Below, one piece after another: positions 34,135 through 43,697 of a stretch of 64,000 bases of DNA. Positions within the stretch are counted from its first letter, which is position 1. Each line of letters begins with the position of its first letter. A program made the translations under genes and the position numbers. Under the pieces are notes generated by a model. That model was not told the DNA's origin and did not search any database. It worked only from the letters and a program-made list of their open reading frames with translations. The DNA comes from Candidatus Latescibacterota bacterium (lineage in GTDB: Bacteria > Latescibacterota > UBA2968 > UBA8231): assembly GCA_022825185.1 (NCBI GenBank), contig JAJDYK010000006.1, positions 1 to 64,000 of the forward strand. Reading direction: 5' to 3'.

Positions 34135-35349
34135 CTAGTTGACCATCTGCATGAGGCGTTGGGTAATTGACCCTTCCTGCGTCAGGGCGTAGATGATGAT
34201 GTTGACCGCTAGTTGTAGCTGGCGGGTTGAATCTCCGCCGCGCGTGTCGTTTTGCCAGCCCCAGCCCCCTGTGTCGCCAGGCGTGACGCTCGCTAGCCTA
34301 CCTTTGATGTAATGGCCGCGCAGGTAGTTCCATGTCCTAACGCCCGACTTGCCTTGCCCCAGCGAAGGAGGATAGCCAAAAGGCACGCCTCCACTTAGGT
34401 CGAAGAAGGAGGTATAAACAGGGTGATCTTCCGGCAGGCGCTCGGACCAGAAGTCCTTACCGCGGACTAAGCCGCCGTATTTTTCCAGTGCTTCTCCGTA
34501 TATCCCGTTGAACGTAAAACCACCCGCTATTAGGTACTGAGCTAAGTTGGCCATTTCTGTCTCGGTAGGCACACCCTGTGGCAGGATGATAGGTACTTCC
34601 ATCAGGCGTGGGTCGTCAAACGTGATAAAGCCGAGGAACTCGGCCTTGAGGCCGGTGTACTCGTTAAGAACGTCGCGTAGCCGGTCAATGGTTGTGAGTT
34701 GGAGCGTGACCGTGCCGTAGCCAGAGGTGCCGCCAGCCAGCGCTCGCGAGGACATGACTTGGGCCATTTTGACAAAGCCCTTGATGGCCTGCTTGTCCGT
34801 GGCGTCTTGGACGATAATGGCGCGGTAGCGACCGGTGTCCATGTTGTTGACGTCGAGCATCTCTAGGCCCATGTCAATTTTGTGCTCGGAGGTGCGGGTA
34901 CTGGTCACGGCCGCTGCCGTCAGCTTGGGCTCTATGGTCATACCGCTCATCGTGCTGAAGGCAGTCTGCCCTGACAGGCGGATTCCCGAGCCACCGACGC
35001 CGGCGATTAGGCTGCGGGTGTTGAACGAGGCCGTGGCCTGTACTTGGTCCATGCGCGCTTGCGCTAGCTGGACTTCGCGGCGCGCGAGCTGGCGCTTGGG
35101 CTGGGGAATTTTGCGCAGTTCCAGCGGCTTGGTCAGGCGCGGCTCGCGCTTGATGAATTTGGTCGTCAGGGGCCGGGGTGCCTTCTTCTCGTCCTCCTTA
35201 AAGGGGTTGATCGCAACGACGATGAGCAGGAGGGCCACAGCAGAGCCTAGGGCGATAAAGAAGCCCCGGCGCAGGCGGCGGACCAGACTGTCAAGATCGA
35301 AGTCCTGAGTGGGCGAAGCAAAGCGCGTGGAGACCCATTTCTTACTCAT
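34135..35349 (-). CDS. DUF4159 protein with N-terminal membrane anchor and TonB-like linker
   Basis: The 404-residue protein has a basic cytosolic tail (1-28), one membrane helix (29-47), a Pro/Lys/Arg-rich stretch (50-95, with APRPLTTKFIKREPRL and KIPQPKRQLARREVQ) and a C-terminal DUF4159-like domain (about 160-400, with 'DDPRLMEVPIILPQGVPTE' and 'YGGLVRGKDFWSERLPEDHP'). Its bitopic shape with a charged proline-rich periplasmic stem resembles energy-transducing proteins of the TonB/TolA type, although the C-terminal domain is different. It overlaps the upstream gene by 4 bases. Function is unknown. Confidence 0.75.
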   Translation of the reverse strand: MSKKWVSTRFASPTQDFDLDSLVRRLRRGFFIALGSAVALLLIVVAINPFKEDEKKAPRPLTTKFIKREPRLTKPLELRKIPQPKRQLARREVQLAQARMDQVQATASFNTRSLIAGVGGSGIRLSGQTAFSTMSGMTIEPKLTAAAVTSTRTSEHKIDMGLEMLDVNNMDTGRYRAIIVQDATDKQAIKGFVKMAQVMSSRALAGGTSGYGTVTLQLTTIDRLRDVLNEYTGLKAEFLGFITFDDPRLMEVPIILPQGVPTETEMANLAQYLIAGGFTFNGIYGEALEKYGGLVRGKDFWSERLPEDHPVYTSFFDLSGGVPFGYPPSLGQGKSGVRTWNYLRGHYIKGRLASVTPGDTGGWGWQNDTRGGDSTRQLQLAVNIIIYALTQEGSITQRLMQMVN

Positions 35350-36371
35350 AGTGACCTCCTCAAAGGACGTTTGGGGGAAATGACCCGGTCTTGGATCTGT
35401 AGGCCATCTCCGCGTTTTTTGAGCTTCTTGTCGAGTTTTCGCAGCCGAGCAATGGCCGTAGTAGAATCAACGTCAACCACCTCTATTTGTCCTACTTTCT
35501 GTTGCGATGGCCTAGCCCGCCACACATCGAAACGCATTCGCTTCGTCAGCCCATGCCGAGCACCGATGTTTAGCTGGACGTGGGGTTTGCCTTTCCGTTC
35601 GGGCAAGAGAGCCGCGATGCGGCCCTCTAGAGGCAAATTAGCGTCTAGGTCGGGTGCTAGATCGTCCACCAGCCCCTTTAACACCCCCCGGATAACGGTG
35701 AGGTCGCTACTGGGCTTGGAGAAGAACCAACGCTCGGCAACGTTGAGTGCTCGTTCTGTGGCAGGATCGACCATTTGCAAGCGGAGAAGATCGGCTAGGA
35801 AAGCCTGCGTTAAACCAGGATGTGATGCGCCTGGATACTTCCAAGTATTATAAAGGAATAGCTGTTGGTCATAAGGTATCACGGCTGAGGAGTCGCGCAA
35901 GTCCGACCAGAAAATTTTGTCGCGGTGTAAATCCTCCAGCTTGACTTCGAGTTGACAGACGATGGAAGGCAGGGAGATCACCTCGTAAGACTGGTCTTCG
36001 CTTGGGCCTCTATCGTCTAATAGGCCCATGTTGTCGTAGTAATGAATGACTTGGTTGTGGTATGTTTTATGGGCTTTGTTGAAAGTGAAATGGGCGATGT
36101 AATCGATGGATTCTTGCCCTGTGGGATCGCGGGCCTCGCGGATGCTCCGCAAGCGCACGACGCGGAAGCGGCCTAAATCGGTAAAGACATCTCTGATCTC
36201 GCGCTCGATTTCCAACATCAGGCGGGGATGTTGCTCGGCGAGGTGGACGGGCAGGATTTCTTGCTCGACGAGATCGGTAAAGACTAGGCCGATGGTGTAG
36301 ATGTGCGGCTGGGCGTTGGCCGGTTGGCCTCCGAGTACGAGGGCCAATCCAATGAGGAAGAGATATTTCAC
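35346..36371 (-). CDS. Exported protein with FlgT-C-like beta-domain
   Basis: The 341-residue protein has a signal peptide (cleavage near PANAQ, residue 20). The N-terminal two-thirds contain an alpha/beta region like LpoB/FlgT middle domains ('IGLVFTDLVEQEILPVHLAE', 'VFTDLGRFRVVRLRSIREA'). The C-terminus ('KPHVQLNIGARHGLTKRMRF', 'VGQIEVVDVDSTTAIARL', 'GDGLQIQDRVI') resembles the small SH3-like FlgT C-terminal domain. It is the first gene of a divergent pair with the DUF4159 protein. Function is not established. Confidence 0.65.
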   Translation of the reverse strand: MKYLFLIGLALVLGGQPANAQPHIYTIGLVFTDLVEQEILPVHLAEQHPRLMLEIEREIRDVFTDLGRFRVVRLRSIREARDPTGQESIDYIAHFTFNKAHKTYHNQVIHYYDNMGLLDDRGPSEDQSYEVISLPSIVCQLEVKLEDLHRDKIFWSDLRDSSAVIPYDQQLFLYNTWKYPGASHPGLTQAFLADLLRLQMVDPATERALNVAERWFFSKPSSDLTVIRGVLKGLVDDLAPDLDANLPLEGRIAALLPERKGKPHVQLNIGARHGLTKRMRFDVWRARPSQQKVGQIEVVDVDSTTAIARLRKLDKKLKKRGDGLQIQDRVISPKRPLRRSL

Positions 36372-36463
36372 GGGATTAAATTATACGTGATTGCAGTGGA
36401 AAATCTGTGTATTGCATCTCCTTATGATATAATTTGGATGGTCTTGTAGAGCAACTTTTTTTC

Positions 36464-36493
36464 TTGACAACCCATTGGCAGAGGTTTTATTTT
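36464..36493 (+). promoter_or_regulatory. Promoter for the CBM9-like and surface protein operon
   Basis: TTGACA at 36464-36469 and TATTTT at 36488-36493 have an 18-base spacer; ATG 36542 follows about 50 bases later with 'aaggag' as ribosome site. An exact TATAAT also occurs at 36428-36433 but no good -35 sits upstream of it. Confidence 0.5.
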
Positions 36494-36541
36494 GAACCGT
36501 TCAAATCGCTCGTCCACTTCTCAATCCAAGGAGATGTAGTA

Positions 36542-37498
36542 ATGAAGAAGTTGACTCTTTTGGCCGCAGCCGCGGCCCTTTGCGTTACGACGCTGGCCAA
36601 TGCCCAGCCGCCGATACGCTACTTCGACTTACCCAAGTTTACCCAGCCTCCCACCCTCGATGGCGACCGCGCAACGGTTGCTGACGAGTGGGCCGGTGCG
36701 CTGGAGTTTCCCTGCTCGCCAGACCAGATCCAGCTCGATGGTCAAGAGTTTGGTTGGCGCAATATTGAGCAGGGAGCTAGCGAAGTGAGTACCAACCAAC
36801 TCAATGAAAACGGCGAGACCGAAGTAGCGGGTGAGGGGCGCACCAACGCCGATTTTGAGTCGGTGCTCTTGCAGGCATGGGACGACGATGCCCTGTACTA
36901 CCTCGCCGAGGTTAGCGATAATGTCCGCGACACCGAGGGCGGCGGTGAAGCTCGGGCTTGGTGGGAGCGCGACAGCGTGTCTCTCTACCTCGACCTGAAT
37001 AACGAAGATTGCGCGTGCGGCGACCCGGCCCCGACTAGCTACGTCAATCTGAATGTGGTCAACTTTATGGCCGTGCCTTTTGGTTCGAACGAGTTGTCCG
37101 TTTGCTACATCACCACCGTGGATAATCAACGCGTAGATGTCCACGATCCCGATGCAATTGAGGGATTTGAATACGGCTTCCGCGACGCTGGCGACGAGTT
37201 CGGCGACGAAGGCGACGCTGACTACGTTATTGAAGGCAGGTTGCCGTGGGATACCTTCCTGCGCAACGGAAATCTCTATGAAGCCCCCACGACTGGCTCT
37301 GAGATGGGTTTTGCTTGGCTGCCGATTGATCCCGATGGCGAAGACGCCTATGGCGGCCAGATCCAGTGCGTGGCTTGGGCGGGCGGTAACATGTCCGAGT
37401 TCGCCAACTGGGTCTTCGTTGATACGCCGGCTGGTCCATCAGGTACTGCGGTCGAGGAAGATTCTTGGGGCCGCGTAAAGGAGACCTTCATCCAGTAG
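36542..37498 (+). CDS. CBM9-like secreted carbohydrate-binding protein
   Basis: ATG 36542 follows 'aaggag'; the extended frame upstream crosses the promoter. The 318-residue protein has a signal peptide (cleavage near LANAQ) and the pattern of family 9 sugar-binding/DOMON-like modules: 'PPTLDGDRATVADEWAGALE', 'DDDALYYLAEVSDN', 'WWERDSVSLYLDLNN' and 'DYVIEGRLPWDTFL'. CBM9 modules bind the ends of polysaccharides. Here it lacks an attached enzyme domain. A strong terminator follows at 37530, so it may be highly expressed as a single unit ahead of the surface-protein operon. Confidence 0.75.
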   Translation: MKKLTLLAAAAALCVTTLANAQPPIRYFDLPKFTQPPTLDGDRATVADEWAGALEFPCSPDQIQLDGQEFGWRNIEQGASEVSTNQLNENGETEVAGEGRTNADFESVLLQAWDDDALYYLAEVSDNVRDTEGGGEARAWWERDSVSLYLDLNNEDCACGDPAPTSYVNLNVVNFMAVPFGSNELSVCYITTVDNQRVDVHDPDAIEGFEYGFRDAGDEFGDEGDADYVIEGRLPWDTFLRNGNLYEAPTTGSEMGFAWLPIDPDGEDAYGGQIQCVAWAGGNMSEFANWVFVDTPAGPSGTAVEEDSWGRVKETFIQ

Positions 37499-37529
37499 TC
37501 AACGGTCTCTGCATAGATTCATAAAAAAT

Positions 37530-37567
37530 GGGAAGTGGGCTTGACGCCTGCTTCCCGTTTTTTTTTC
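37530..37567 (+). terminator. Rho-independent terminator after the CBM9-like gene
   Basis: GGGAAGTGGGC and GCCTGCTTCCC form an 11-bp stem with a TTGAC loop, followed by G and nine T residues. It separates the CBM9-like gene from the large outer-membrane gene starting at 37639. Confidence 0.88.
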
Positions 37568-37638
37568 TTGCCCGCGAGCTTGGGCAAGTATATGTTTTCG
37601 CCCAATACCCAATCCTAAGTGACTCGCGAGGGATTTTC

Positions 37639-40599
37639 ATGCTGTGTTTTCTACAATGCCGCGTTGTTAAGCACTGGGTAGTCTTGTCCGTGCTGGTTTG
37701 CGCTGGTCTGTCCGTGCCAGCAGAGGCGCAGCGCCACCCCGAATCCGGCGGTCCGCTACCCTATTACAGCCCCGCTCCCGGCACGCCGCAGGATCCCCCG
37801 TGGAAAAAGCGCCCGCCTTTTCTGCGTGGGCCCCAAGACCGCTATGACCGAGGACTGGGAAGGGCTTTCCTCAACACCGCAGTTAACGTCCCCTATCTCA
37901 ACTACGCCGACGAAAAGTACATTGCGTACTACCGCGAGACCGTTGCTTGGGCCACTCCTTCGGGCCGCTCGCCAAGGACTCGCAACGTGGGTTGGGATCG
38001 GATGGGCAACTACATGGGCGGCGGCTATCAGCGTCTCCTGACGATAGAAGAGTCGCGTAGCGGTAACGACTTTAGTGGATATAGCTATATCGACCACAAA
38101 TATCGGTCGTTTCGGGTTGGCCACTACACGCACAAGGATTTGCACTGGATCGCCACGGTGGGCAACTTGACCACAAGATCGGATGTGCGCACCATCTTCA
38201 CACCGCTCACGCTAGTCAACAGCAAGCTGAACGTACTGCGCATGGACATCAACTACAAGGAGCGCGATCGGGCGACGCTGCTCTATTCTCGCGGTGGAGA
38301 GCAAGCCGGTGCCCAGCTATTCTCCAAATGGGCGTTCGGCCAAGAAGGCGATGACGCGTGGGATAATTCACCGGTAGTACTCTTTGGCGGCCACTATCAG
38401 CACGAAATAGGTAGCTTCGCCAGCGTCGGCGGAACGCTAATCAACCAGATCATGGCTGCGCCGGCGCTGTCGCGCTCCAGTGCTTGGCGCGGCGATTTGC
38501 CCTATGAGATGCTCGGCCCCAAGACCATCCACGTCTTCGTGGCCGACGACTCGCCTGACGACGCCCGGGCCAATGCCATTGTCTATGGCGTGGACATCGT
38601 CCTTGAGGGCGCACGCGGCACAGAGCCGGTGCGCCTAACTAGCCTCGACGACGATCCAGACTACGACCCAGTACTAGAAGCCGGGCCGCCGGAGGGCGGA
38701 ACCGTCCTCGCTGGCGGCGGGCGCGAAGCCGAAGGCAAGGTGCCGGTGGTGTACACTTTCGTCCTTCCGGCGGACATGACGGTGCGCTCGGCGCGCTTTG
38801 TCGCCGATGTGGCTGGCGATTATCGGGTCGGTGTCAGCCAGACCCACGAATTCTTCAATATTGATCGTCGAGGCACCGCGGCTATCACCGAGGTGGCTTG
38901 GCCAGCTCCCATCGCCAGTGCTGGTGAGCGGGCCATACGGCGTCCGTTCAAATGGTACACAGACGAAGACGAGGAACTTTACTACACCATCATCCGCGCC
39001 GATGGTAGCGATAGCAGTGGCGCAAACCGACGGATGGTCTCCTTTGACTACGGCATCCCCACCGGGCAGAGCTTGGCCTCAATCAACTATCAGGTCGAGC
39101 TAGTGGGGCTGGAAGTCAGCGGCGAGATGGCGCACAACCTGCAGAACTTCATGTTCCCGATCGGCAATAACGAAGGCGAGCGCAGCAGCGAGCGCGCCTT
39201 GGCGTGGTGGGTCAAGGGCGTCAAGGATCTAGCCGGCGGCTTATCACTCGGTGGCGAGATATACCGCATGGAGCCTAACTATGGCGGCGGCTACGACAGC
39301 TATCGCGGTGGCATGGCCTTCCACTACGAGGGGCAGTCTGCGCCCGGCGACAGAATCTCTACAGTCACCGAGGAGTTTCCCCTCCACGAGGACAACGACG
39401 ATCACGACCTCTTCCCCGATGAACATACAGAAGATACGGCCACTGCCGAGCCGCGTGCGCTTTATCCAGGCAATGCCAACGCCCAAGTGTACCCCGGCCT
39501 CGACGAGAATGTCGATAATATCCCGGATATGGATCGCAACGAAAACTTCATCGTTGACTGGGAAGAAGCGTTTCTGACCTACGATTCAGAGCCGCCTGAA
39601 TTTGTCTATGGCATCGACTTCAACAACAACAACGTTCCCGACTTCCGTGAGAACGACGATAAGCCGGACTACCCCTATCCGCGTGACCAAAAGGGCCGAC
39701 ACATCTTCCTTCGCTACGACCGCTTGGGGCGCTTGGGCAAGTTCATCAGCCTAGGCCGCTACGACAACAGTCAGATCGCTGGCCCAGGCAAGTCCGAGGC
39801 GCTGTACTTCCGCTACGCCTATGAGGTGGAGAAGCGCGGAGTCGGCGCGCTGCAAATCAACTTCGACGCCAAGCAGGTCAAAGACGACATTCCGGATCAC
39901 ACCTATATATTTCTAGTACCTATTGACGATATAGAGAGGATCAACTGGTTAAACGAACCGGACGGCCCGCCCGAACGCGCGGGTTTTTGGCGTCCAGCGA
40001 CGCCGGATGAACTGTTGATGCGCGACAGCTTTGTGCATCTCCTCTTTTTCGATAGCACCTATCAGGGCTTTCGCGGCTTCAACATTGAAAACGGCTTCCT
40101 GTGGCAGCGCAACAGCCAAGCCGAAATTGAGCTTGAGGACGGCAGCGGGTTGTTGCAGCCTCAAGATGTGCGCTCGCGTTTTTCCATTGTCAACAAGATT
40201 GACTATACCCATAGCTGGGGTGCCTTCAGCGTTACGCCCAAGTTGAAGCATCGGACGATCTTTGAGCAGGTCGATAGCGAAGAGGTGCCGCGGAAATCCT
40301 ATAGCGACTTCATCCCCATAGTAATGGGGCGGTACAGGCTCACGCCCAAGACCAGCTTTCAGCTTGGCGTCCAGGGATTACCCTTGCTTCCATTTAAGCA
40401 CTGGGATCGCGCCTATGAGGATGAGACATACTCCCAGACCGATTATATGGCCATGCTGAGCATCACCGCAGACTACTTTGGCATCCGCGACAATTCGATA
40501 TTTTTCGGCTACCAGCGCACGCGGCGGGATTTTAGCCATGCAGGACGGCCCGATTCCAAGCAGGGCATCCTCTTCGTAGAGTTGATATCCCCCTTCTAA
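37639..40599 (+). CDS. Large outer-membrane beta-barrel-like protein 1
   Basis: ATG 37639 is preferred because it opens a signal peptide (cleavage near VPAEAQ, residue 30) whereas the earlier start runs through the terminator. The 986-residue protein has an N-terminal conserved module ('DRMGNYMGGGYQRLL'), a 'DDSPDDARANAIVYGVDIV' block (302-354), a second module ('SFDYGIPTGQSLASINYQVE'), and Ca-loop-like segments 'DENVDNIPDMDRNENF' and 'GIDFNNNNVPDFRENDD' (about 621-674). The last third alternates hydrophobic and polar residues and ends in ILFVELISPF, with the terminal Phe of outer-membrane barrels. A paralogue lies at 44.6 kb. No named family recognised. Confidence 0.8.
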   Translation: MLCFLQCRVVKHWVVLSVLVCAGLSVPAEAQRHPESGGPLPYYSPAPGTPQDPPWKKRPPFLRGPQDRYDRGLGRAFLNTAVNVPYLNYADEKYIAYYRETVAWATPSGRSPRTRNVGWDRMGNYMGGGYQRLLTIEESRSGNDFSGYSYIDHKYRSFRVGHYTHKDLHWIATVGNLTTRSDVRTIFTPLTLVNSKLNVLRMDINYKERDRATLLYSRGGEQAGAQLFSKWAFGQEGDDAWDNSPVVLFGGHYQHEIGSFASVGGTLINQIMAAPALSRSSAWRGDLPYEMLGPKTIHVFVADDSPDDARANAIVYGVDIVLEGARGTEPVRLTSLDDDPDYDPVLEAGPPEGGTVLAGGGREAEGKVPVVYTFVLPADMTVRSARFVADVAGDYRVGVSQTHEFFNIDRRGTAAITEVAWPAPIASAGERAIRRPFKWYTDEDEELYYTIIRADGSDSSGANRRMVSFDYGIPTGQSLASINYQVELVGLEVSGEMAHNLQNFMFPIGNNEGERSSERALAWWVKGVKDLAGGLSLGGEIYRMEPNYGGGYDSYRGGMAFHYEGQSAPGDRISTVTEEFPLHEDNDDHDLFPDEHTEDTATAEPRALYPGNANAQVYPGLDENVDNIPDMDRNENFIVDWEEAFLTYDSEPPEFVYGIDFNNNNVPDFRENDDKPDYPYPRDQKGRHIFLRYDRLGRLGKFISLGRYDNSQIAGPGKSEALYFRYAYEVEKRGVGALQINFDAKQVKDDIPDHTYIFLVPIDDIERINWLNEPDGPPERAGFWRPATPDELLMRDSFVHLLFFDSTYQGFRGFNIENGFLWQRNSQAEIELEDGSGLLQPQDVRSRFSIVNKIDYTHSWGAFSVTPKLKHRTIFEQVDSEEVPRKSYSDFIPIVMGRYRLTPKTSFQLGVQGLPLLPFKHWDRAYEDETYSQTDYMAMLSITADYFGIRDNSIFFGYQRTRRDFSHAGRPDSKQGILFVELISPF

Positions 40600-40613
40600 G
40601 GATGCGAATACAC

Positions 40614-41381
40614 ATGAGACTCATCGCAAAACACATTCGCATTCTCCTGTGCATGACTTTGGTTGTCGGGGGGTGCGCTACCCTTAGATCGCTCGAATCC
40701 CATGCGCAGCGGGAGTACTTCATTGAGCTGGAGTCGGTCCTGCCCGATGGGGATACCTATTACATCGATCCGATCGACAGTTCGGTCGTGTGGAGCGAGC
40801 AAGGGGTGCAAGTCAAGGTCAAGTTCTACGACGATGCCATGCTCGACGCCGAATACGGCACTCGCTTCACGCCCTATACGCTCACGGGCGTCGAAATTCC
40901 CGGATTAGACTATACGCCGCCTCTGTGGACCGTTTTTGAAGTGACGGTAATCAACCGCACCCGGGAGCGGGTGGAGCTAGATCCGACGCAGACCATTCTG
41001 CGCTTGGACGACGGTAGCCGACTGCTCTGCCGCCAAGGGGCGGGAGGTTGGTACGACAAGGACGAGTTCTTCGACTATTCCTATTTGAAGTGGGGGGGAC
41101 AAGAAGGCAATGTGCGCTATCACGCCAGCTTGGACCGCAATCCAATCTGGACCAAGAGCGAGTACCACCGGGAAAAGCCCGTGCGCAAAGGCTCCAGATA
41201 CGTCGGCAAGTTGACCTTTCCACCGCTGCCGGCAGAGACTAAGTCGTTCACCCTTGAAGTAAATAACTTCATTCTGGCCTTTGATCGGTTTGAAGTAGGG
41301 TACGGCAATCCGGTGGAATTTACCGACCTGAACTTCCACTTCAATGTCGATCACGGAGTGCGTTGGGCGGAGAATAAGTAA
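40614..41381 (+). CDS. Lipoprotein A1, paired with outer-membrane protein 1
   Basis: ATG 40614 is preferred over 40602 because 'aagga' lies at a suitable distance. The 255-residue product has a lipobox (VVGGCATL) and conserved blocks 'VLPDGDTYYIDPIDSSVVWS', 'YTPPLWTVFEVTVINRTRER' and 'YHREKPVRKGSRYVGKLTFP'. Those blocks match the lipoprotein at 52.4 kb, so the two are paralogues. It could be an outer-membrane partner of the large protein upstream, whose stop is 14 bases away. Function is unknown. Confidence 0.78.
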   Translation: MRLIAKHIRILLCMTLVVGGCATLRSLESHAQREYFIELESVLPDGDTYYIDPIDSSVVWSEQGVQVKVKFYDDAMLDAEYGTRFTPYTLTGVEIPGLDYTPPLWTVFEVTVINRTRERVELDPTQTILRLDDGSRLLCRQGAGGWYDKDEFFDYSYLKWGGQEGNVRYHASLDRNPIWTKSEYHREKPVRKGSRYVGKLTFPPLPAETKSFTLEVNNFILAFDRFEVGYGNPVEFTDLNFHFNVDHGVRWAENK

Positions 41382-42037
41382 TGAAAAAGATGGTAAAATA
41401 TGTCGGCGCGACGCTGCTTGTCGGCTCGGTGGCTTGCACTTTGAAATACGAGGCCCTCAAGGATACTAGTTTGTCCAATCCGCCGTCGATGCCGGTCAAA
41501 ATATACGTCAAAGAATTTCCAGTCGAGAGCAAGGCCAATGTGGTTGATCCGCGGAGTGCCACTTCGGTTGCTGATCAAGGATCCCAGTATAGTACTAACG
41601 CCCTCGCCAGTGCGGGGAATAAACTGGTGCAGATTACTCGGCCTTCGCGCATTGAGGATTTGTCTGGAGCCTTGTTGCGCGAACTCCGCAAGGATAAGGT
41701 GCGGATCCTCACCCAGACGGATCGGGTCGAGGTGCTAGACGAAGACAGCGTGCGACAAGTGGACAATCCCTTTGCGCTAGTTTCCGAGGACTCGGACGAG
41801 GCCGACTTGGAAGTTAGCGGCACGGCGCTTATTACCAGCCAGCGGGTGCGCAAAGTATTCTCCCCGCAAACACAGAGGGTGCAGGTTGAGGTCTCAGTCA
41901 AGGATCTCAAAACCGGCAAAGTGAGCAAGAAAAGCCCGGTGGATGCTGGCATTGTCATGACCTTCAACTCTAGAGAATTGGAGGAGGCCATCGCCATCGC
42001 CGTGGTGACCAGTCTGACGCAGAGACTGCTATTCTGA
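41381..42037 (+). CDS. Second lipoprotein of the surface cluster
   Basis: The 218-residue protein starts with an ATG overlapping the stop of the previous gene by one base. A lipobox (GSVACTLKY) and a basic N-terminus are present. The rest has a mixed alpha/beta pattern ('DLSGALLRELRKDKVRILTQ', 'SGTALITSQRVRKVFSPQ', 'DAGIVMTFNSRELEEAIAIA'), possibly related to CsgG/LPS-assembly-type lipoproteins, but I do not recognise a family. It is within the plus-strand operon between lipoprotein A1 and the discoidin/FlgD-Ig gene. Confidence 0.7.
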   Translation: MKKMVKYVGATLLVGSVACTLKYEALKDTSLSNPPSMPVKIYVKEFPVESKANVVDPRSATSVADQGSQYSTNALASAGNKLVQITRPSRIEDLSGALLRELRKDKVRILTQTDRVEVLDEDSVRQVDNPFALVSEDSDEADLEVSGTALITSQRVRKVFSPQTQRVQVEVSVKDLKTGKVSKKSPVDAGIVMTFNSRELEEAIAIAVVTSLTQRLLF

Positions 42038-42038
42038 A

Positions 42039-43697
42039 GTGCTGAGGCTAGGCGCGCTTTTGCTGTTGTTTGAATTCAGTCCGTGTCGTGCTGAATTAAA
42101 TAGTTGGATAGTAGATGCAGTCGAAACATTTGCCTTGGGAACGACTCAAGGCGTCCAAGTGCATCCAGATAGACTCGTCATTCTGGCGCAGTTGGACGAG
42201 GATGTAAACGTGGCCTTAGGGCGATCAGTGATAGACGATTTCGACAAGCCTGTGCCTCTAACCGATGGCGCGATTGACCTCGTGCGGAGCGAGTGGATCT
42301 CGGGCACCAACCACGTATTCGACAAGCAGTTTACCGTCGATCTCGGACTGGACCGGGCGATCAAGCGCGTGCGAGTGCTAGCCGGCGAGACAGCGCTGAA
42401 CCAGCCCGAGTATTTCATGCGTGGATACAGACTCGAGACAGCCTCCCAAGCGGCACCGCAAGTCTGGCATCTGTTGGCGGAGCAGCCGGACAATTTCGTC
42501 CTCAATGTAGATACGAGCGCAGATTCTACTTGGGCCGCAACTGACGAGCGCGGTGAGGCGATCCCGCGCGAGGGGCGCTTCGTGCGGCTGACCTTGATCC
42601 GCCAAGACCGCAGCAACTGGGTCGCCATCGGAGAAATCGAGGTGTTCGGCGTGGGCTACATTAGCGAAGGCTCCATAGAGGATAGTTTCACCCCACCTAC
42701 CCCGGTCAACGTGGGGCTGATCCGCTGGCAAGCAGATCGCCCGGAGCGCACGGGCATTGAGTTGCAGGTGCGCGGAGTTGCTCCAGAAGGGACAGAAAAG
42801 CCTTGGGGTAGTTTTGCCGCGCACACGGACGAAGAGTTTTTCTACAGCGGAGACGAGCCGGTCTCACGGGTGGCGTACCGGGCTCGCCTGACGAACTCGG
42901 CCCCCTTTGTCAGCCCGATGCTCGAGCGCATTGTCATTGACTACGATCCCGTCTTGGTCGCCCAACAGCTCTTGGCGGAGGTGGTCGTTTCCGACTCGCT
43001 GCGCAAGGGCGAGGAAGCGACAGTGATTTACCGAGTGGAGATTGCGGCTGGCGTCGATGATTACGGGGTCGATCTCTTGCGCGTACAAGGCCCCTTGCTC
43101 CGCGTAGCAGCCGTGCGCGTCGATAGTCGAGAACTCGTGCCCACAGAGGATTACACTTGGGGCCCGACACCGGATCGAGAGGGGATGCTGATAGAGCTTG
43201 CACCTAGCGAGCGGATCAGCGCAATGGCGACCGTCGAAATTGAAGGGCAGGCGCTCTTTGTGCGCGACAAGACCACCATGCGATTTGAGGCTGGCAACAA
43301 AGCCCAAGGCGACAGAGACGGGTACGTGAACTGGCAGCAGGGGCAGGAAATGCCGGGTGCCACTTGGACGGTACTGGCTGCGGGAACGCCGTTGCAGCTC
43401 TTGGGCGAAGTGCAGGTGGAGCCGCGCCCGTTTTCGCCGTTTGCGGATGAGTATGCGCGCTTTGCTTTTGTCGTCGGTAATATCGAAGAGGGCCGGGAAG
43501 TCGTACTGAAAATGTACAACTTGACCGGTCGGCCGATTCGCCAATTGACGCAGACTGGAAGTGCTCGAACCTATCAGTTTGAATGGGACGGCCGCGATGG
43601 TAGCGATCGGGTTGTCGAGCCAGGACTCTATCTGTACGAGGTTAGGATAGAAGGAAGCGATAAGGCGCGCCGAGGTACTTTTGTGGTGGCGTATTAG
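42039..43697 (+). CDS. Discoidin-like domain protein with C-terminal FlgD-Ig domain
   Basis: The start is a GTG at 42039, 1 base after the previous stop, with a short signal-like stretch (LGALLLLFEFSPCRA). The 552-residue protein contains a discoidin/F5-8C-like module (about 55-210, 'EGRFVRLTLIRQDRSNWVAI', 'GEIEVFGVGY') that usually binds glycans or lipids. After an Ig-like linker region comes a FlgD-Ig-type C-terminus ('REVVLKMYNLTGRPIRQLTQ', 'EWDGRDGSDRVVEPGLYLYE'). Such a C-terminal Ig-fold is used in FCB bacteria as a sorting or docking domain. It overlaps the next gene by 17 bases. Confidence 0.78.
   Translation: MLRLGALLLLFEFSPCRAELNSWIVDAVETFALGTTQGVQVHPDRLVILAQLDEDVNVALGRSVIDDFDKPVPLTDGAIDLVRSEWISGTNHVFDKQFTVDLGLDRAIKRVRVLAGETALNQPEYFMRGYRLETASQAAPQVWHLLAEQPDNFVLNVDTSADSTWAATDERGEAIPREGRFVRLTLIRQDRSNWVAIGEIEVFGVGYISEGSIEDSFTPPTPVNVGLIRWQADRPERTGIELQVRGVAPEGTEKPWGSFAAHTDEEFFYSGDEPVSRVAYRARLTNSAPFVSPMLERIVIDYDPVLVAQQLLAEVVVSDSLRKGEEATVIYRVEIAAGVDDYGVDLLRVQGPLLRVAAVRVDSRELVPTEDYTWGPTPDREGMLIELAPSERISAMATVEIEGQALFVRDKTTMRFEAGNKAQGDRDGYVNWQQGQEMPGATWTVLAAGTPLQLLGEVQVEPRPFSPFADEYARFAFVVGNIEEGREVVLKMYNLTGRPIRQLTQTGSARTYQFEWDGRDGSDRVVEPGLYLYEVRIEGSDKARRGTFVVAY

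Noticed and set aside
42039..43697. Complete type IX secretion system
   Set aside because: Only PorV-like and FlgD-Ig elements are seen; no SprA, PorK, PorL, PorM or PorN gene was recognised in the window.
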